Shown piece by piece: positions 1 through 7,535 of a stretch of DNA of 25,445 nt. The notes under the pieces are model-generated. The model made no database searches and was not told the DNA's origin. It worked only from the letters and a program-made list of their open reading frames with translations. This DNA is from Gaertneriomyces semiglobifer. Lineage: Eukaryota; Chytridiomycota; Chytridiomycetes; Spizellomycetales; Spizellomycetaceae. The stretch is from the NCBI GenBank assembly GCA_025558075.1, contig JAHLKF010000059.1, positions 1 through 25,445 on the forward strand, written 5' to 3'. Every line of letters begins with the position of its first letter. Positions within the stretch are counted from its first letter, which is position 1. The position numbers and the translations under genes were made by a program.

Positions 1-360
1 GCTGTCTCCATCTGGAATTTTAGGTGGGTCTCCTTTCAATATTTCCCAAAGCATGTCTTCATTCGAAGGCGCGTTGTTCTGTTTGTTTCGCACAAAAGTT
101 AGAAAGCCAAACAAGATCTTCATAGCACTGGGTGCGTCTCCATCTTCTCCAATATGCGGTCCGTGCTTGTTAAAAGATGATACAATCTCTTTCAACATCT
201 TCTGCGCATGCTTATCTGAAATGTTGCGGTTTGTCAACATTTCCGTTACCCAATCCCGGTCGATCTGTTGGAATTCATCATTTTCGAATTCGTCATTATC
301 AGCAGCATCCATCATTCCAAGTTCCTGTCTCAACCTGTTGAAGAAGATGGACAAGACCAT
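1..360 (-). CDS. Unrecognised protein, C-terminus beyond the left edge
   Basis: The reading frame is open for 120 codons from an ATG at 360 down to base 1, so the C-terminal part is missing. The visible part is acidic near the N-terminus (a DNDEFENDEF stretch) and then mixed helical (DRDWVTEMLTNRNISDKHAQ). I see no catalytic motif and do not recognise the family. A second possible start is the Met pair at codons 16-17. The plus-strand frame over the same bases looks like an antisense shadow. The gene sits about 400 bp downstream of a minus-strand TATA box (763-776), with the first tandem hairpin array in what would be its 5' leader. It could belong to the left virus-like element or to the host. 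Confidence 0.5.
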   Translation of the reverse strand, partial: MVLSIFFNRLRQELGMMDAADNDEFENDEFQQIDRDWVTEMLTNRNISDKHAQKMLKEIVSSFNKHGPHIGEDGDAPSAMKILFGFLTFVRNKQNNAPSNEDMLWEILKGDPPKIPDGDS

Positions 361-454
361 TGATTTACATCAGACGCTTTTTATATCATGACATGCGTTG
401 TGTTGCGGAGGAGGTTCCACCCATTATTACTAAATATATCCTCAAAGAGGTTGT

Positions 455-718
455 TCAAAGGACTTCCGCCGTAGTCTTTCAAAGGACTTCCAACGAAGTC
501 TTTCAAAGGACTTCCAACGAAGTCTTTCAAAAGGACTTCCGCCGTAGTCTTTCAAAGGACTTCCGCCGTAGTCTTTCAAAGGACTTCCGCCGTAGTCTTT
601 CAAAGGACTTCCAACGAAGTCTTTCAAAAGGACTTCCGCCGTAGTCTTTCAAAGGACTTCCGCCGTAGTCTTTCAAAGGACTTCCGCCGTAGTCTTTCAA
701 AGGACTTCCACGTAGTCA
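455..718. repeat. Tandem hairpin array 1 (24-bp unit, 11 copies)
   Basis: Eleven head-to-tail units start at 460, 484, 508, 533, 557, 581, 605, 630, 654, 678 and 702, so the period is 24 bp, with two 25-bp steps caused by one extra A. Each unit holds an inverted repeat. On the minus strand one variant reads GACTTC-GTTG-GAAGTC (perfect 6-bp stem) and the other GACTAC-GGCG-GAAGTC (one mismatch). The second variant contains CTACGGCGG, the core of array 2. The period is a multiple of three, so long ORFs run through the array; I do not regard them as genes. Confidence 0.9.
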
Positions 719-762
719 ACTAACTTTCCATGAACAAGGGTGGGTGGGGGGGCGAAGCCAAA

Positions 763-776
763 GCCCTTTTATATGC
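763..776 (-). promoter_or_regulatory. TATA box, left arm of a divergent promoter
   Basis: The minus strand reads GCATATAAAAGGGC. About 45-60 bp downstream on that strand, after a C-rich stretch, array 1 begins, followed by the ATG at 360. The motif mirrors the plus-strand TATA box at 1012-1026, which is also followed by C-rich sequence and an array. Confidence 0.6.
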
Positions 777-825
777 CGGGGGTATTTGTCAACATGATGT
801 AAGGGAGGCTGTGCTTATCTTTTGT

Positions 826-971
826 GTAACCGCATGTGACTTGATTGAAAAACAATATCAGCGGTCTGTGTAACGTTCAGCGCCTCTTATCTTTATCGAG
901 AAACAATATCAAGTGATCTCGTTTGTTTGTGTAACCGCCACGCCCTTTCTATTAATGGAAAAGCAATATCA
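826..971. repeat. Three degenerate direct repeats between divergent TATA boxes
   Basis: Two short motifs recur in alternation. AACAATATCA is at 851-860 and 902-911, with AGCAATATCA at 962-971. GTGTAAC follows or precedes each copy (about 825, 868 and 930). Spacing is 50-60 bp. The position midway between two divergent TATA boxes suggests upstream activating sites, or possibly origin elements. This is inference. Confidence 0.5.
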
Positions 972-1011
972 GTTTTGACCAAAAATTATATCATTGACCG
1001 TCACATTCCAT

Positions 1012-1026
1012 GCATATAAAAAGCAC
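1012..1026 (+). promoter_or_regulatory. TATA box, right arm of a divergent promoter
   Basis: The plus strand reads GCATATAAAAAGCAC and is followed by C-rich sequence (CCCCTCCCACACC) and then array 2 from 1057. Transcription from here would run through array 2 and antisense to the 95-aa gene. I see no plus-strand gene downstream, so the transcript would be non-coding. Confidence 0.55.
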
Positions 1027-1056
1027 ATCCCTTGCGCAGCCCCTCCCACACCTCGC

Positions 1057-1231
1057 ACTCACATTCTGCTACGGCGGTAGTACTCACATTCGGCTACCGT
1101 GGTAGTACTCACATTCGGCTACCGTGGTAGTACTTACATTCGGCTACGGCGGTAGTACTCACATTCGGCTACGGCGGTAGTACTCACATTCGGCTACGGC
1201 GGTAGTACTCACATTCTGCTACGGCGGTAGT
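1057..1231. repeat. Tandem hairpin array 2 (25-bp unit, 7 copies)
   Basis: Seven head-to-tail 25-bp units start at 1057, 1082, 1107, 1132, 1157, 1182 and 1207. Each contains a small palindrome, either CTAC-GGCG-GTAG or the variant CTACC-GT-GGTAG, so the stem is kept when the loop changes. The core CTACGGCGG is the same as in array 1, which lies in the opposite orientation. The last unit runs into the stop codon of the 95-aa minus-strand gene. Confidence 0.9.
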
Positions 1232-1518
1232 CATTCCTTCGGTTTGATCGATAAGTGATTAAAGAGGTCACCCGGGTTGTTCAAATCCCTTTGCAAATCA
1301 TCCTCTGAAGAAATCGGAGGCTCACCAATGGCCCTTCGACTTATTGTTACATCGCTTACAAAGGAATATTTAATGTCCCCTTCAAGAATCCGGTACAGTT
1401 CCGTGTGACCACCTATATCCAATATGCGCATGAACTCACGAATTAATCTGGACTCGACAACTGTTTCCGTTCCGTCCAGATTCTTTGCTACTGCTCGATA
1501 AACGTATCGCTTTGGCAT
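1231..1518 (-). CDS. Hypothetical 95-aa protein
   Basis: A 95-residue frame with an ATG at 1518 and a TGA at 1231-1233, which falls in the last bases of tandem array 2. The protein is mixed charged (starts MPKRYVYRAVAKNLDG, later EDDLQRDLNNPGDLFNHL) with no signal peptide, membrane segment or metal-binding cysteines. I do not recognise it. It is the first gene right of the divergent promoter, is transcribed toward it, and lies in the same direction as the recombinase and integrase genes. A pair of TTATCGATAA sites sits about 100-130 bp upstream of the start. Length and coding look make it a probable gene. Confidence 0.5.
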   Translation of the reverse strand: MPKRYVYRAVAKNLDGTETVVESRLIREFMRILDIGGHTELYRILEGDIKYSFVSDVTISRRAIGEPPISSEDDLQRDLNNPGDLFNHLSIKPKE

Positions 1519-1619
1519 CTCCTTTTTATTTACTTATGGAGACCATAATAAATAAAATAAACTTGAAGAACAAACGCATTCGCGTTTGAACCTGTATTAA
1601 ACACAATAAAAGACAAGCC

Positions 1620-1646
1620 TTATCGATAAACCACATTTATCGATAA
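1620..1646. promoter_or_regulatory. Pair of TTATCGATAA palindromes
   Basis: Two perfect 10-bp palindromes, TTATCGATAA, lie at 1620-1629 and 1637-1646, with 17 bp between their starts. They sit between the recombinase stop and the 95-aa gene start. The same palindrome and a one-base variant recur at 15664-15673 and 15698-15707, at the other end of the left element. Confidence 0.5.
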
Positions 1647-1693
1647 CTATTTATGGGATGCTCTAACCGCCTTTGTAACTAACACGAACTCTG

Positions 1694-2743
1694 CTACTCG
1701 TCCACATCAAAGAAGGAATCATCTACCGGTTCTACGTCAACATTGTTTGTCTTATAATACCTGTCGAACTCCTGGCGAGTATGATGGAAATCCTTGTAAA
1801 TTGCATTGATGTATGGCGGATTATTGCCATGCTTGTTGATTAAATCGGTAATCTGCATACGTCGCAAATCCGATATACCAAGTTTCTTTTGTACCAACTT
1901 GTTGCAACACTCTTGAATGTATCCTGTGAACTTTTGAGGTGTCATCTGATTGCCATAAAAGTCCACAAAGAAGTACGTGGTCCCATTTGGAAATTGACGA
2001 TTTAGGAACCGCTTCCATTTCACTAGGATTTGGAACAATTTGGGATCCTTAATATCTTGAATGTAAGGATCATGTTGTCGTTTTCGGTTACTATTGAACA
2101 TCAGAATCGCACGTTCGTTCGAGAAGAGAATGCCATCCTCCGTGTCAGTGTTGAATGGCGACACTTTTACTCGAGTCCACATGGAGCGGATGTTTGGCAT
2201 CATAGTACATGCACACAGAATGACGCCGCGGAGGAGTTCAATGTACTCTTGCTTTTGAAGCCTGTGGATCTCTGATTTCAAGAACAAGCCCTTGACAACA
2301 TGTTCATAATTCCGTTCAACTGCTGAAAGGATGGTTGGGAATTGGAAACCGGTGACGCCTTGTTTCAATTCACGCTCACTAGGTTCTCCTTTAGTACGTT
2401 TTTCAGCAGCAGGAGCCCGTAGTTCCTTTGCTTCCTTTTGCAGTACTTCAATGACTTTATCCATCTCCTGATCGAGTTCACCTTTCTCGTTGCATTGCTT
2501 TAAGAATGTGGCCATGTAGCCCACATAATTGCCGAAGGAATTCTCATTCAGGTGTTTCAAAGGCTTACGGTAAAACTCAATAAGAAGGTGAGGATCACCA
2601 ATGATCTCGTCGATATCTTCCACTAACAGTTGGTTCTTTAAAGTCTTAACAATGTTATGGTTGGGTTGTAATTTCTTGATTTGAGCAATTTCCTCCAATG
2701 AATACTCGCAGAACTTGCGCTTTGTTCCTGCTTCGGCTGACAT
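1694..2743 (-). CDS. Tyrosine recombinase-like integrase
   Basis: This 349-aa protein has the layout of virus and transposon tyrosine recombinases, which cut and rejoin DNA through a 3'-phosphotyrosine and could integrate or excise the element. The N-terminal 160 residues are helical and charged, as in a core-binding domain. The catalytic half shows MMPNIRSMW with a candidate Arg186, a loop-strand region FFVDFYGNQMTPQ (about 258-270), SDLRRMQITDL with Arg294/295, and FHHTRQEFDRYYK. In the last motif, His320/321 and Tyr329/330 are nine residues apart, matching the His-to-Tyr spacing of XerD-like enzymes. The usual His of the HxLR motif is not obvious. The gene is intact. Four TTACATC sites lie just upstream, and a DDE integrase gene follows on the same strand upstream. 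The family call is by motif only. Confidence 0.7.
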   Translation of the reverse strand: MSAEAGTKRKFCEYSLEEIAQIKKLQPNHNIVKTLKNQLLVEDIDEIIGDPHLLIEFYRKPLKHLNENSFGNYVGYMATFLKQCNEKGELDQEMDKVIEVLQKEAKELRAPAAEKRTKGEPSERELKQGVTGFQFPTILSAVERNYEHVVKGLFLKSEIHRLQKQEYIELLRGVILCACTMMPNIRSMWTRVKVSPFNTDTEDGILFSNERAILMFNSNRKRQHDPYIQDIKDPKLFQILVKWKRFLNRQFPNGTTYFFVDFYGNQMTPQKFTGYIQECCNKLVQKKLGISDLRRMQITDLINKHGNNPPYINAIYKDFHHTRQEFDRYYKTNNVDVEPVDDSFFDVDE

Positions 2744-2812
2744 TGTCTATTTTGATACTAACAATGGACGTTGTTATACACTTGTACCTTCCTCTTATAT
2801 AGGAAAATAAAA

Positions 2813-2861
2813 TTACATCAAACGATGTAAATACTTACATCGATGATTTTCGCTTACATCG
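2813..2861. promoter_or_regulatory. Cluster of TTACATC sites upstream of the recombinase gene
   Basis: TTACATC occurs at 2813-2819, 2835-2841 and 2854-2860 on the plus strand, and inverted (GATGTAA) at 2824-2830. The first two form an inverted repeat with a 4-base loop. The cluster lies in the 123-bp gap between the integrase stop (2867) and the recombinase start (2743), so it may be an operator or a recombinase-binding site. This is inference. Confidence 0.5.
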
Positions 2862-2866
2862 TAGTT

Positions 2867-4105
2867 CTAGTGGGTATTTTCAAACGCATATATGGCCTCT
2901 CGAGCGTTTTGTAGGTTTGACACCGGCTCCCATGTCGCTTCACTACGATCATATCCTCTCCATAGAACAAGATACTCTGTTACTTGAGGTTGGCCTCTTC
3001 GTTGGCGTCGAGTGCGCTTATCCAATATTGTTTCGACCTCATAATCTCCTTCGCTTCCAGTGTCTTGATCGCTGTCATCATTATCTTCAACAGTTGATGG
3101 TGTGGTTACAGTACCCTCAGGCACTAATCGGAGTCGGTATGCGGCAAAGAGCCCTTGTTGTCCTGATAACTTGTACGCATCCATGTAATTCGGGTGTGGG
3201 TTCGGAACAACTCCCTCGATCGTATGAATTTCATCGCCAAAATATCCTGTTTTCGATGGTCGTCGAATGTCCGTGTTCTCTTGTATAAGCAGCCGCACTC
3301 GATCCCCAACTTTGAATGGTGGAAGCACTTTTACTCCTCGCCCTTTTGTCCTCAGAGTAACCTGCGCTCGATAACTTTCTTCTACATTGCGTTCAATTTG
3401 ATCTGGTGTGAGAAGTTTGCGCCCCGCCCCAAACGACACCGTCGAGTTGATATTATTGACAATCTTCGGCAGACTCTCTACCCAATTACGGTCTCCAAGT
3501 TTTATCGACGAATAGATCATTTTTTTTGGTGTTGCGTTCATGCGTTCTACCAGCGCGTTTGTTTGCGGTGAACCCGCCTTGCTGAAACGCCATGGGATAT
3601 CCCTCGATCCTGCAAATTCCTGAACTATCCCTTGGAACTCGACACCGTTGTCACTTTGGATCGATCTGATTTGCACTCCATCATCTACGAGCGATTGAAG
3701 AAAATTACGAATGTTTTGTTGAGTGTTCGCCCGAATCGCTCGAGAATATAGTCGCTTACTGAGAATGTCTATAGCATTCACTATATAACTGTAGCCGTTA
3801 TATGAAACAGAACTCATGTTTATCGTGTCAATCTGCAGCGAACCTGGCTTCGAAGCCAAAATCGGTCGTATCCCACCCTTTGATACGATAGGCCTAGTCA
3901 TCTTTTGATGGATTTCCTGTTTTTTTAACCAATCTAGCACGGCCCTCTGCGATATCTTGCTATCAGGGTATCAGCTCTTAAATAAATGCCATAGACGATC
4001 TCGTCCCATGAAAGCCATGTCGGAATAGAACATTTCTTTCAAGTTCCGTTCATCCTCTTCAGAGATCGGCTTGAAGTAATTTCTTCGCTGAAATATGTCT
4101 GCCAT
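2867..4105 (-). pseudogene. Retroviral-type DDE integrase with chromodomain, interrupted by an in-frame stop
   Basis: This is an rve-type integrase as in Polintons/Mavericks and Ty3 retrotransposons, which inserts linear element DNA into the host chromosome. Reading from the ATG at 4105 gives 413 codons, but codon 45 (3971-3973) is TGA. The part downstream of the stop is open from a Met at 3940. The catalytic triad is visible: Asp93 in LQIDTINM, Asp152 in SDNGVEF and Glu187 in NALVERMN. I count 34 residues between the last two, one fewer than the classic 35. The C-terminus (about 355-412) is a chromodomain, with EYLVLWRGY and ATWEPVSNL, which in this family can target insertion to modified histones. 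The stop could be a single base change at a Trp codon, or an assembly error. A downstream start at 3940 would keep the catalytic core but lose the N-terminal helical region. Confidence 0.85.
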
Positions 4106-4140
4106 ATCTGGGAGATCTCTATATCTTCAAGGAGTGAATA

Positions 4141-4443
4141 TTATGCGTTTGGATCAAATCGAGCAACGTGATCGGCAAATTTGCTTCCTTTCTCGTGAAC
4201 ATCCTGGATCTTTTTCAACCCGATATCTGAAAAGTCTGACACCTGCTTTCCAACGTCTTTGACTTTGGCTCCAAAAACGTCATTCTCTTGCACACCCTTG
4301 TTTACATGTTGAATGAAGCGATTTGCCTTTCCAGCGGTTTTAACTGCTCCTGAAAAGAAATTTCGTGCTTTTGTTATATTGGCTGGTGCATTCTTGAAAA
4401 AGGTGTTGGCTTTGCCCTTCACTCTTTGGAAAAAATTGGCCAT
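4141..4443 (-). CDS. Small virion-like protein, 100 aa
   Basis: A 100-residue basic protein that begins MANFFQRVKGKANTFFKN and continues with amphipathic segments rich in Phe, Lys, Ala and Val (KARNFFSGAVKTAGKANRFI). Small proteins of this style are common among minor virion or membrane-active proteins of polinton-like viruses and adenovirus-type capsids, but I see no diagnostic motif, so a structural role is inference. It is divergent from the 488-aa gene, with only 46 bp between the start codons, so the two share a promoter region containing TATTAAGAAGA. Its stop lies 35 bp upstream of the integrase start. Confidence 0.55.
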   Translation of the reverse strand: MANFFQRVKGKANTFFKNAPANITKARNFFSGAVKTAGKANRFIQHVNKGVQENDVFGAKVKDVGKQVSDFSDIGLKKIQDVHEKGSKFADHVARFDPNA

Positions 4444-4466
4444 CTGAAATTATCTTGTACGAGTCT

Positions 4467-4477
4467 TATTAAGAAGA
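4467..4477 (+). promoter_or_regulatory. TATTAAGAAGA upstream motif
   Basis: The 11-base motif TATTAAGAAGA lies exactly 12 bases before the ATG of the 488-aa gene. The identical motif with the identical 12-base spacing precedes the packaging ATPase gene at 8901. This suggests a virus-specific promoter or initiator element. Confidence 0.55.
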
Positions 4478-4489
4478 CTATACAAAAAA

Positions 4490-5956
4490 ATGAGTGCTGT
4501 CTACAATGAAAATTTAAGACTGCCGATATGGAACCCGACTGGCTTTCCGGACCGTCCTATTCCCAACATCCAAGCACGACAATATGGGTTTATCGATGGG
4601 AAGCCAGGTCCTGAGAATACTTTCAATCGAGAATTCCGTGATCACTTCTTCGTCCCTAAAGGTGAGGTATCAAGTGTCACCACGGATCTCAAGTTCAACC
4701 CCAATGGCAACCCTCGCTTCAGAGAAGCGGACTATGTAAGCAAAGTCGAAAAAGATGCAGTTGCTGCATTCCTTGCTGTCGAGAAAGAGAAGTCAAGACA
4801 AGCATACTTTGACGAACTTGATGAAGGCAATCTCTTTCCAAGAAAGGGACGATATATCAATTTGCCTAGAAGTGTCGCTGTTCAAGTTAACAGCGACGGG
4901 ACAACTTCTGCATTCCACCAACCAGGATGGATGCGAGCGCAACAAAATCAAACTCTCGGTGACACCACAAAGAAAGTCGAAAGAGCAACAGATCCTCGGG
5001 CTCCAGAGGTTGCTAATGCAAAGGAAAAGAATGTCATTCTAGGACAGAACCACACGATCAACATGACAGATGCCGGAACGCAAACGTCTACAGAAGTAGG
5101 GCGGATCGGTTCCACCAACAAGGTCGAACTTCAATCACATGCAACATCTCCTATTCAGTTCCCATCGGATTCAGTCACAAAAGATTTTAGAACAAGCCCC
5201 ATGGATATTGATGTGAAGGCGGAACCCGCAGAGTACAAGTTGGAGCCAATGGATGTTGATAATGTGAAATATCCGTCGCCAACTAAATATGACCCTCCGA
5301 AGCAACCGGATTCTAAAAAAATCAAATGGCCAAAGGTTCCAAAGGAAAACAGTGATGAAGAGTTATACACCAGAACCCATCTGCTTCGAGCCCCATCGAC
5401 AGGCCCATGGAGTAAGCGCCCCGTTGAGGACGACCACGAAGCAAGAGTAAGAATGCATCTCCTAGCAGCACCTTTGGTGCCAAACCACGATCCAAACATG
5501 GGTTGGTGGCGGCCTCCTGGTGGAGGAGGAGGTTCGCCTTTTTCAGCATCCTCATCTTCATCTTCCTCTGCATCATCTTCTCCCGGCTCAAGTCCAGGTA
5601 TTTCTCCAAGGCGAATCCTTCCCACATCGGTTGCAGCACGCAGAGGTTTGCTGAATCCACAAGTGACCATTCCAGGTGCCTACATACATTCACCAATTGA
5701 GCCCACTCCGACACCTCGGGCATCTCAACAGAATATTCCTGGTCCGGTCTCCACCGCTCCACAAATGCCGGCTTTTGGAACACCGCTTCATACTGCATCC
5801 ACACCCCTAGTCCCGCCTGCCCCAGGCTCGGGGCTGGTGTCGACACCAGTTGTTGCAAATCCTCCTGCTTTGAGACGAAGCACACGAAAGAGGAAGGATG
5901 TGGATTATCGGCCACCAGATGCTCGTAGCAACAAAGGTTACATCAGAAAGAAATAA
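4490..5956 (+). CDS. Pro/Ser-rich 488-aa protein, probable structural or DNA-associated
   Basis: I do not recognise the family. The N-terminal 130 residues look folded (IWNPTGFPDRPIPNIQARQY, then FNREFRDHFFVPKGEV). The middle is disordered and carries short acidic motifs (MDIDVKAEPAE, LEPMDVD) and a repeated HLLxAP element (THLLRAPS, MHLLAAPL). After about residue 340 the chain is Pro/Gly/Ser-rich, with a Gly5 and a long Ser run. The tail is strongly basic (RRSTRKRKD, GYIRKK), suggesting a nuclear localisation or DNA-binding tail. Position between the integration genes and the capsid genes, and the TATTAAGAAGA promoter motif shared with the ATPase, suggest co-expression with virion genes. A minor capsid or core role is possible but unproven. 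Overlapping minus-strand frames are shadows. Confidence 0.6.
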   Translation: MSAVYNENLRLPIWNPTGFPDRPIPNIQARQYGFIDGKPGPENTFNREFRDHFFVPKGEVSSVTTDLKFNPNGNPRFREADYVSKVEKDAVAAFLAVEKEKSRQAYFDELDEGNLFPRKGRYINLPRSVAVQVNSDGTTSAFHQPGWMRAQQNQTLGDTTKKVERATDPRAPEVANAKEKNVILGQNHTINMTDAGTQTSTEVGRIGSTNKVELQSHATSPIQFPSDSVTKDFRTSPMDIDVKAEPAEYKLEPMDVDNVKYPSPTKYDPPKQPDSKKIKWPKVPKENSDEELYTRTHLLRAPSTGPWSKRPVEDDHEARVRMHLLAAPLVPNHDPNMGWWRPPGGGGGSPFSASSSSSSSASSSPGSSPGISPRRILPTSVAARRGLLNPQVTIPGAYIHSPIEPTPTPRASQQNIPGPVSTAPQMPAFGTPLHTASTPLVPPAPGSGLVSTPVVANPPALRRSTRKRKDVDYRPPDARSNKGYIRKK

Positions 5957-5998
5957 AATAGTGTTGCTTATAAGTAGATAATACCCGTATATCATAGA

Positions 5999-6157
5999 AT
6001 GCCCGGTAAAAGAATGAAAGCGTCTAAAATTGCTCCATCCCCCAATTGGAGGGCCACTATCTCACAAAAAATTAGACCTCCTCCTAAGAAAGGAAAGAAG
6101 GATCTTAGCAAAGTCCCTCCCCAACTTTTACCCTACGTGCTTAAACGTATGAAGTAA
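5999..6157 (+). CDS. 52-aa very basic peptide
   Basis: A short frame, ATG at 5999 to TAA at 6155-6157, follows the 488-aa gene by 42 bp on the same strand. It begins MPGKRMKASKIAPSPNWR and has a Lys/Pro-rich middle (RPPPKKGKKDLSK) and the end PYVLKRMK. Lysine and arginine make up roughly a quarter of the residues. The composition recalls small basic core peptides that condense viral DNA, such as those of adenoviruses, but there is no sequence motif to prove homology. No competing longer frame covers these bases. Confidence 0.5.
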   Translation: MPGKRMKASKIAPSPNWRATISQKIRPPPKKGKKDLSKVPPQLLPYVLKRMK

Positions 6158-6263
6158 GTCGTTGGTCCCCCAACACCATGATCATTGTGTTTTGATAGAT
6201 TTTATGATCCATCAAAAAACAAGGTTTTCACATTTATCGGTCTTTCGCTCCACAAGTGTGGAA

Positions 6264-7511
6264 TCAGACTATATCTATCGTATTTCCAATCAAGAGCGTC
6301 CTATGCACGAAAACAGAGGTTAGAAGAGACACGCTCGTTGAGGGAGGTGGGCTTGCATGAGTGGTGATCAAACGGAGGTTACCATCTGACCCTGTTAAAT
6401 TTAAAGCACTCGACATCTCTTCATCAATCGATTTGAAATTGTGTCTTATGGTAAAGCGCTTCGAGTCAAAGTTATCAAAGTCAACATCTTCAGTTTCATA
6501 GTTTTCTGAATCCGACATCGATAAAGCACCGTTGATCAATGCATCCTCTACCTTAAAGTCCTCTGTCAAGGGCAATCTCCACTGACCCAACTGGTATCTC
6601 CAAGAGATCAGGTTTGCCTTATCATAAATCAATGATTTATCCCCCGTTGTAGTCGAGTAAGCATCATCCCTTCTAAAGCGATGCATCAGTCCTACCACTC
6701 GACTGTTGCTGAGAGGAATAATAAAGTTATTTTGAGTCGCGCCACTACATGGGTTCGTGGTTTGAACGCCTGCAACGTAATCTAGTTCTAGGTACTTGCC
6801 GTTTCGAATACCTGCCCATGCGGAAGATAAGAACTCGGCTGCTGGAGTTACCAGTTGGGCAACGATTCGGACATCATCCACTACAAAATAACCTCCACTA
6901 GGTGCATTAGTAACTGCTTGCTGGGGAGTGTTCAATGTAAGCGTCAATTCCACCGCCTGGTTCGGGCAAAGGCACAGGGGTAAAGGGTTCCCATTAACGT
7001 TGTTAAGCAATCCAAAGCGTAAGTGATGGCGGACAATAGCAGAACCGTTAGCATTCTTAATGGCGTCGGCATTTCCAGCCCCTTCGAGCAATCGCAAATA
7101 CTTGCGTCTTGCAGCAGTTTCATAGGTATATTGCTGACTCAAGTGCTCAGGGTAATCACTGTATTCTTCCGCAATCTTTCCCGAAACTCGTAGTGTCGCT
7201 GTTCTAAAATGGGACATCAATCCAACATCGCTGGATGTGACGCTAGTATTTGGAGAACTGTCTGAATTGTAATGAGTGATCCTGCATGACATATAGGTTC
7301 TTTGCGGCCTTAGAAAGGAACTTGGAGAGTCAATCACCACCTTGATAGGAGATCCGGCGGCTCTTGAGTCATGCCTGTCCTTGACTGGGCGATAAATCAT
7401 AACATTTTCAGAGAGAGCGTCCGAGTTCATCTCAAATTGACGAGATGCATAGATCCAATTTGCAGGAATTACGGGATAAGTACTACCGGAAGTTTGATTG
7501 TTAATTGACAT
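6264..7511 (-). CDS. Major capsid protein, copy 1 (double jelly-roll type)
   Basis: The 415-aa protein reads as a beta-rich capsid protein of the length usual for double jelly-roll capsid proteins. Blocks shared with the second copy at 9698-10877 are SPIKVVIDSP (TPIRIVCDSC in the other), the SDYPEHLS / HNYPAFLS segment, VDDVRIVAQLVTPAAEFL (SNIRLLMPYHTPSPQFV), QWRLPL (EWRLVL), and the C-terminal block FDNFDSKRFTIRHNF (FADYDKKQFSFGWSF), ending in a hydrophobic strand. It would form the trimeric capsomers of an icosahedral shell. It is intact, and transcribed in line with the coiled-coil and penton-like genes. Assignment rests on internal paralogy, protein length and the neighbouring penton and ATPase genes. 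The start at 7511 is the only Met that keeps the N-terminal arm. Confidence 0.75.
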   Translation of the reverse strand: MSINNQTSGSTYPVIPANWIYASRQFEMNSDALSENVMIYRPVKDRHDSRAAGSPIKVVIDSPSSFLRPQRTYMSCRITHYNSDSSPNTSVTSSDVGLMSHFRTATLRVSGKIAEEYSDYPEHLSQQYTYETAARRKYLRLLEGAGNADAIKNANGSAIVRHHLRFGLLNNVNGNPLPLCLCPNQAVELTLTLNTPQQAVTNAPSGGYFVVDDVRIVAQLVTPAAEFLSSAWAGIRNGKYLELDYVAGVQTTNPCSGATQNNFIIPLSNSRVVGLMHRFRRDDAYSTTTGDKSLIYDKANLISWRYQLGQWRLPLTEDFKVEDALINGALSMSDSENYETEDVDFDNFDSKRFTIRHNFKSIDEEMSSALNLTGSDGNLRLITTHASPPPSTSVSLLTSVFVHRTLLIGNTIDIV

Positions 7512-7535
7512 CTTGAAGGGTTTTCTTACAAGATG

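Noticed and set aside
360..644. ORFs on both strands through tandem array 1, with repeated peptide motifs
   Set aside because: The 24-bp period is a multiple of three, so any frame without a stop in one unit stays open. The two 25-bp units shift the frame, and the bases are better explained as a hairpin array.
455..1231. CRISPR array
   Set aside because: The units are directly contiguous with no unique spacers, and the surroundings are eukaryotic-virus-like with no cas genes.
5155..5915. Minus-strand ORFs of 171 and 197 aa inside the 488-aa gene
   Set aside because: They are antisense to a longer frame with protein-like composition, and their own composition has no coherent domain.
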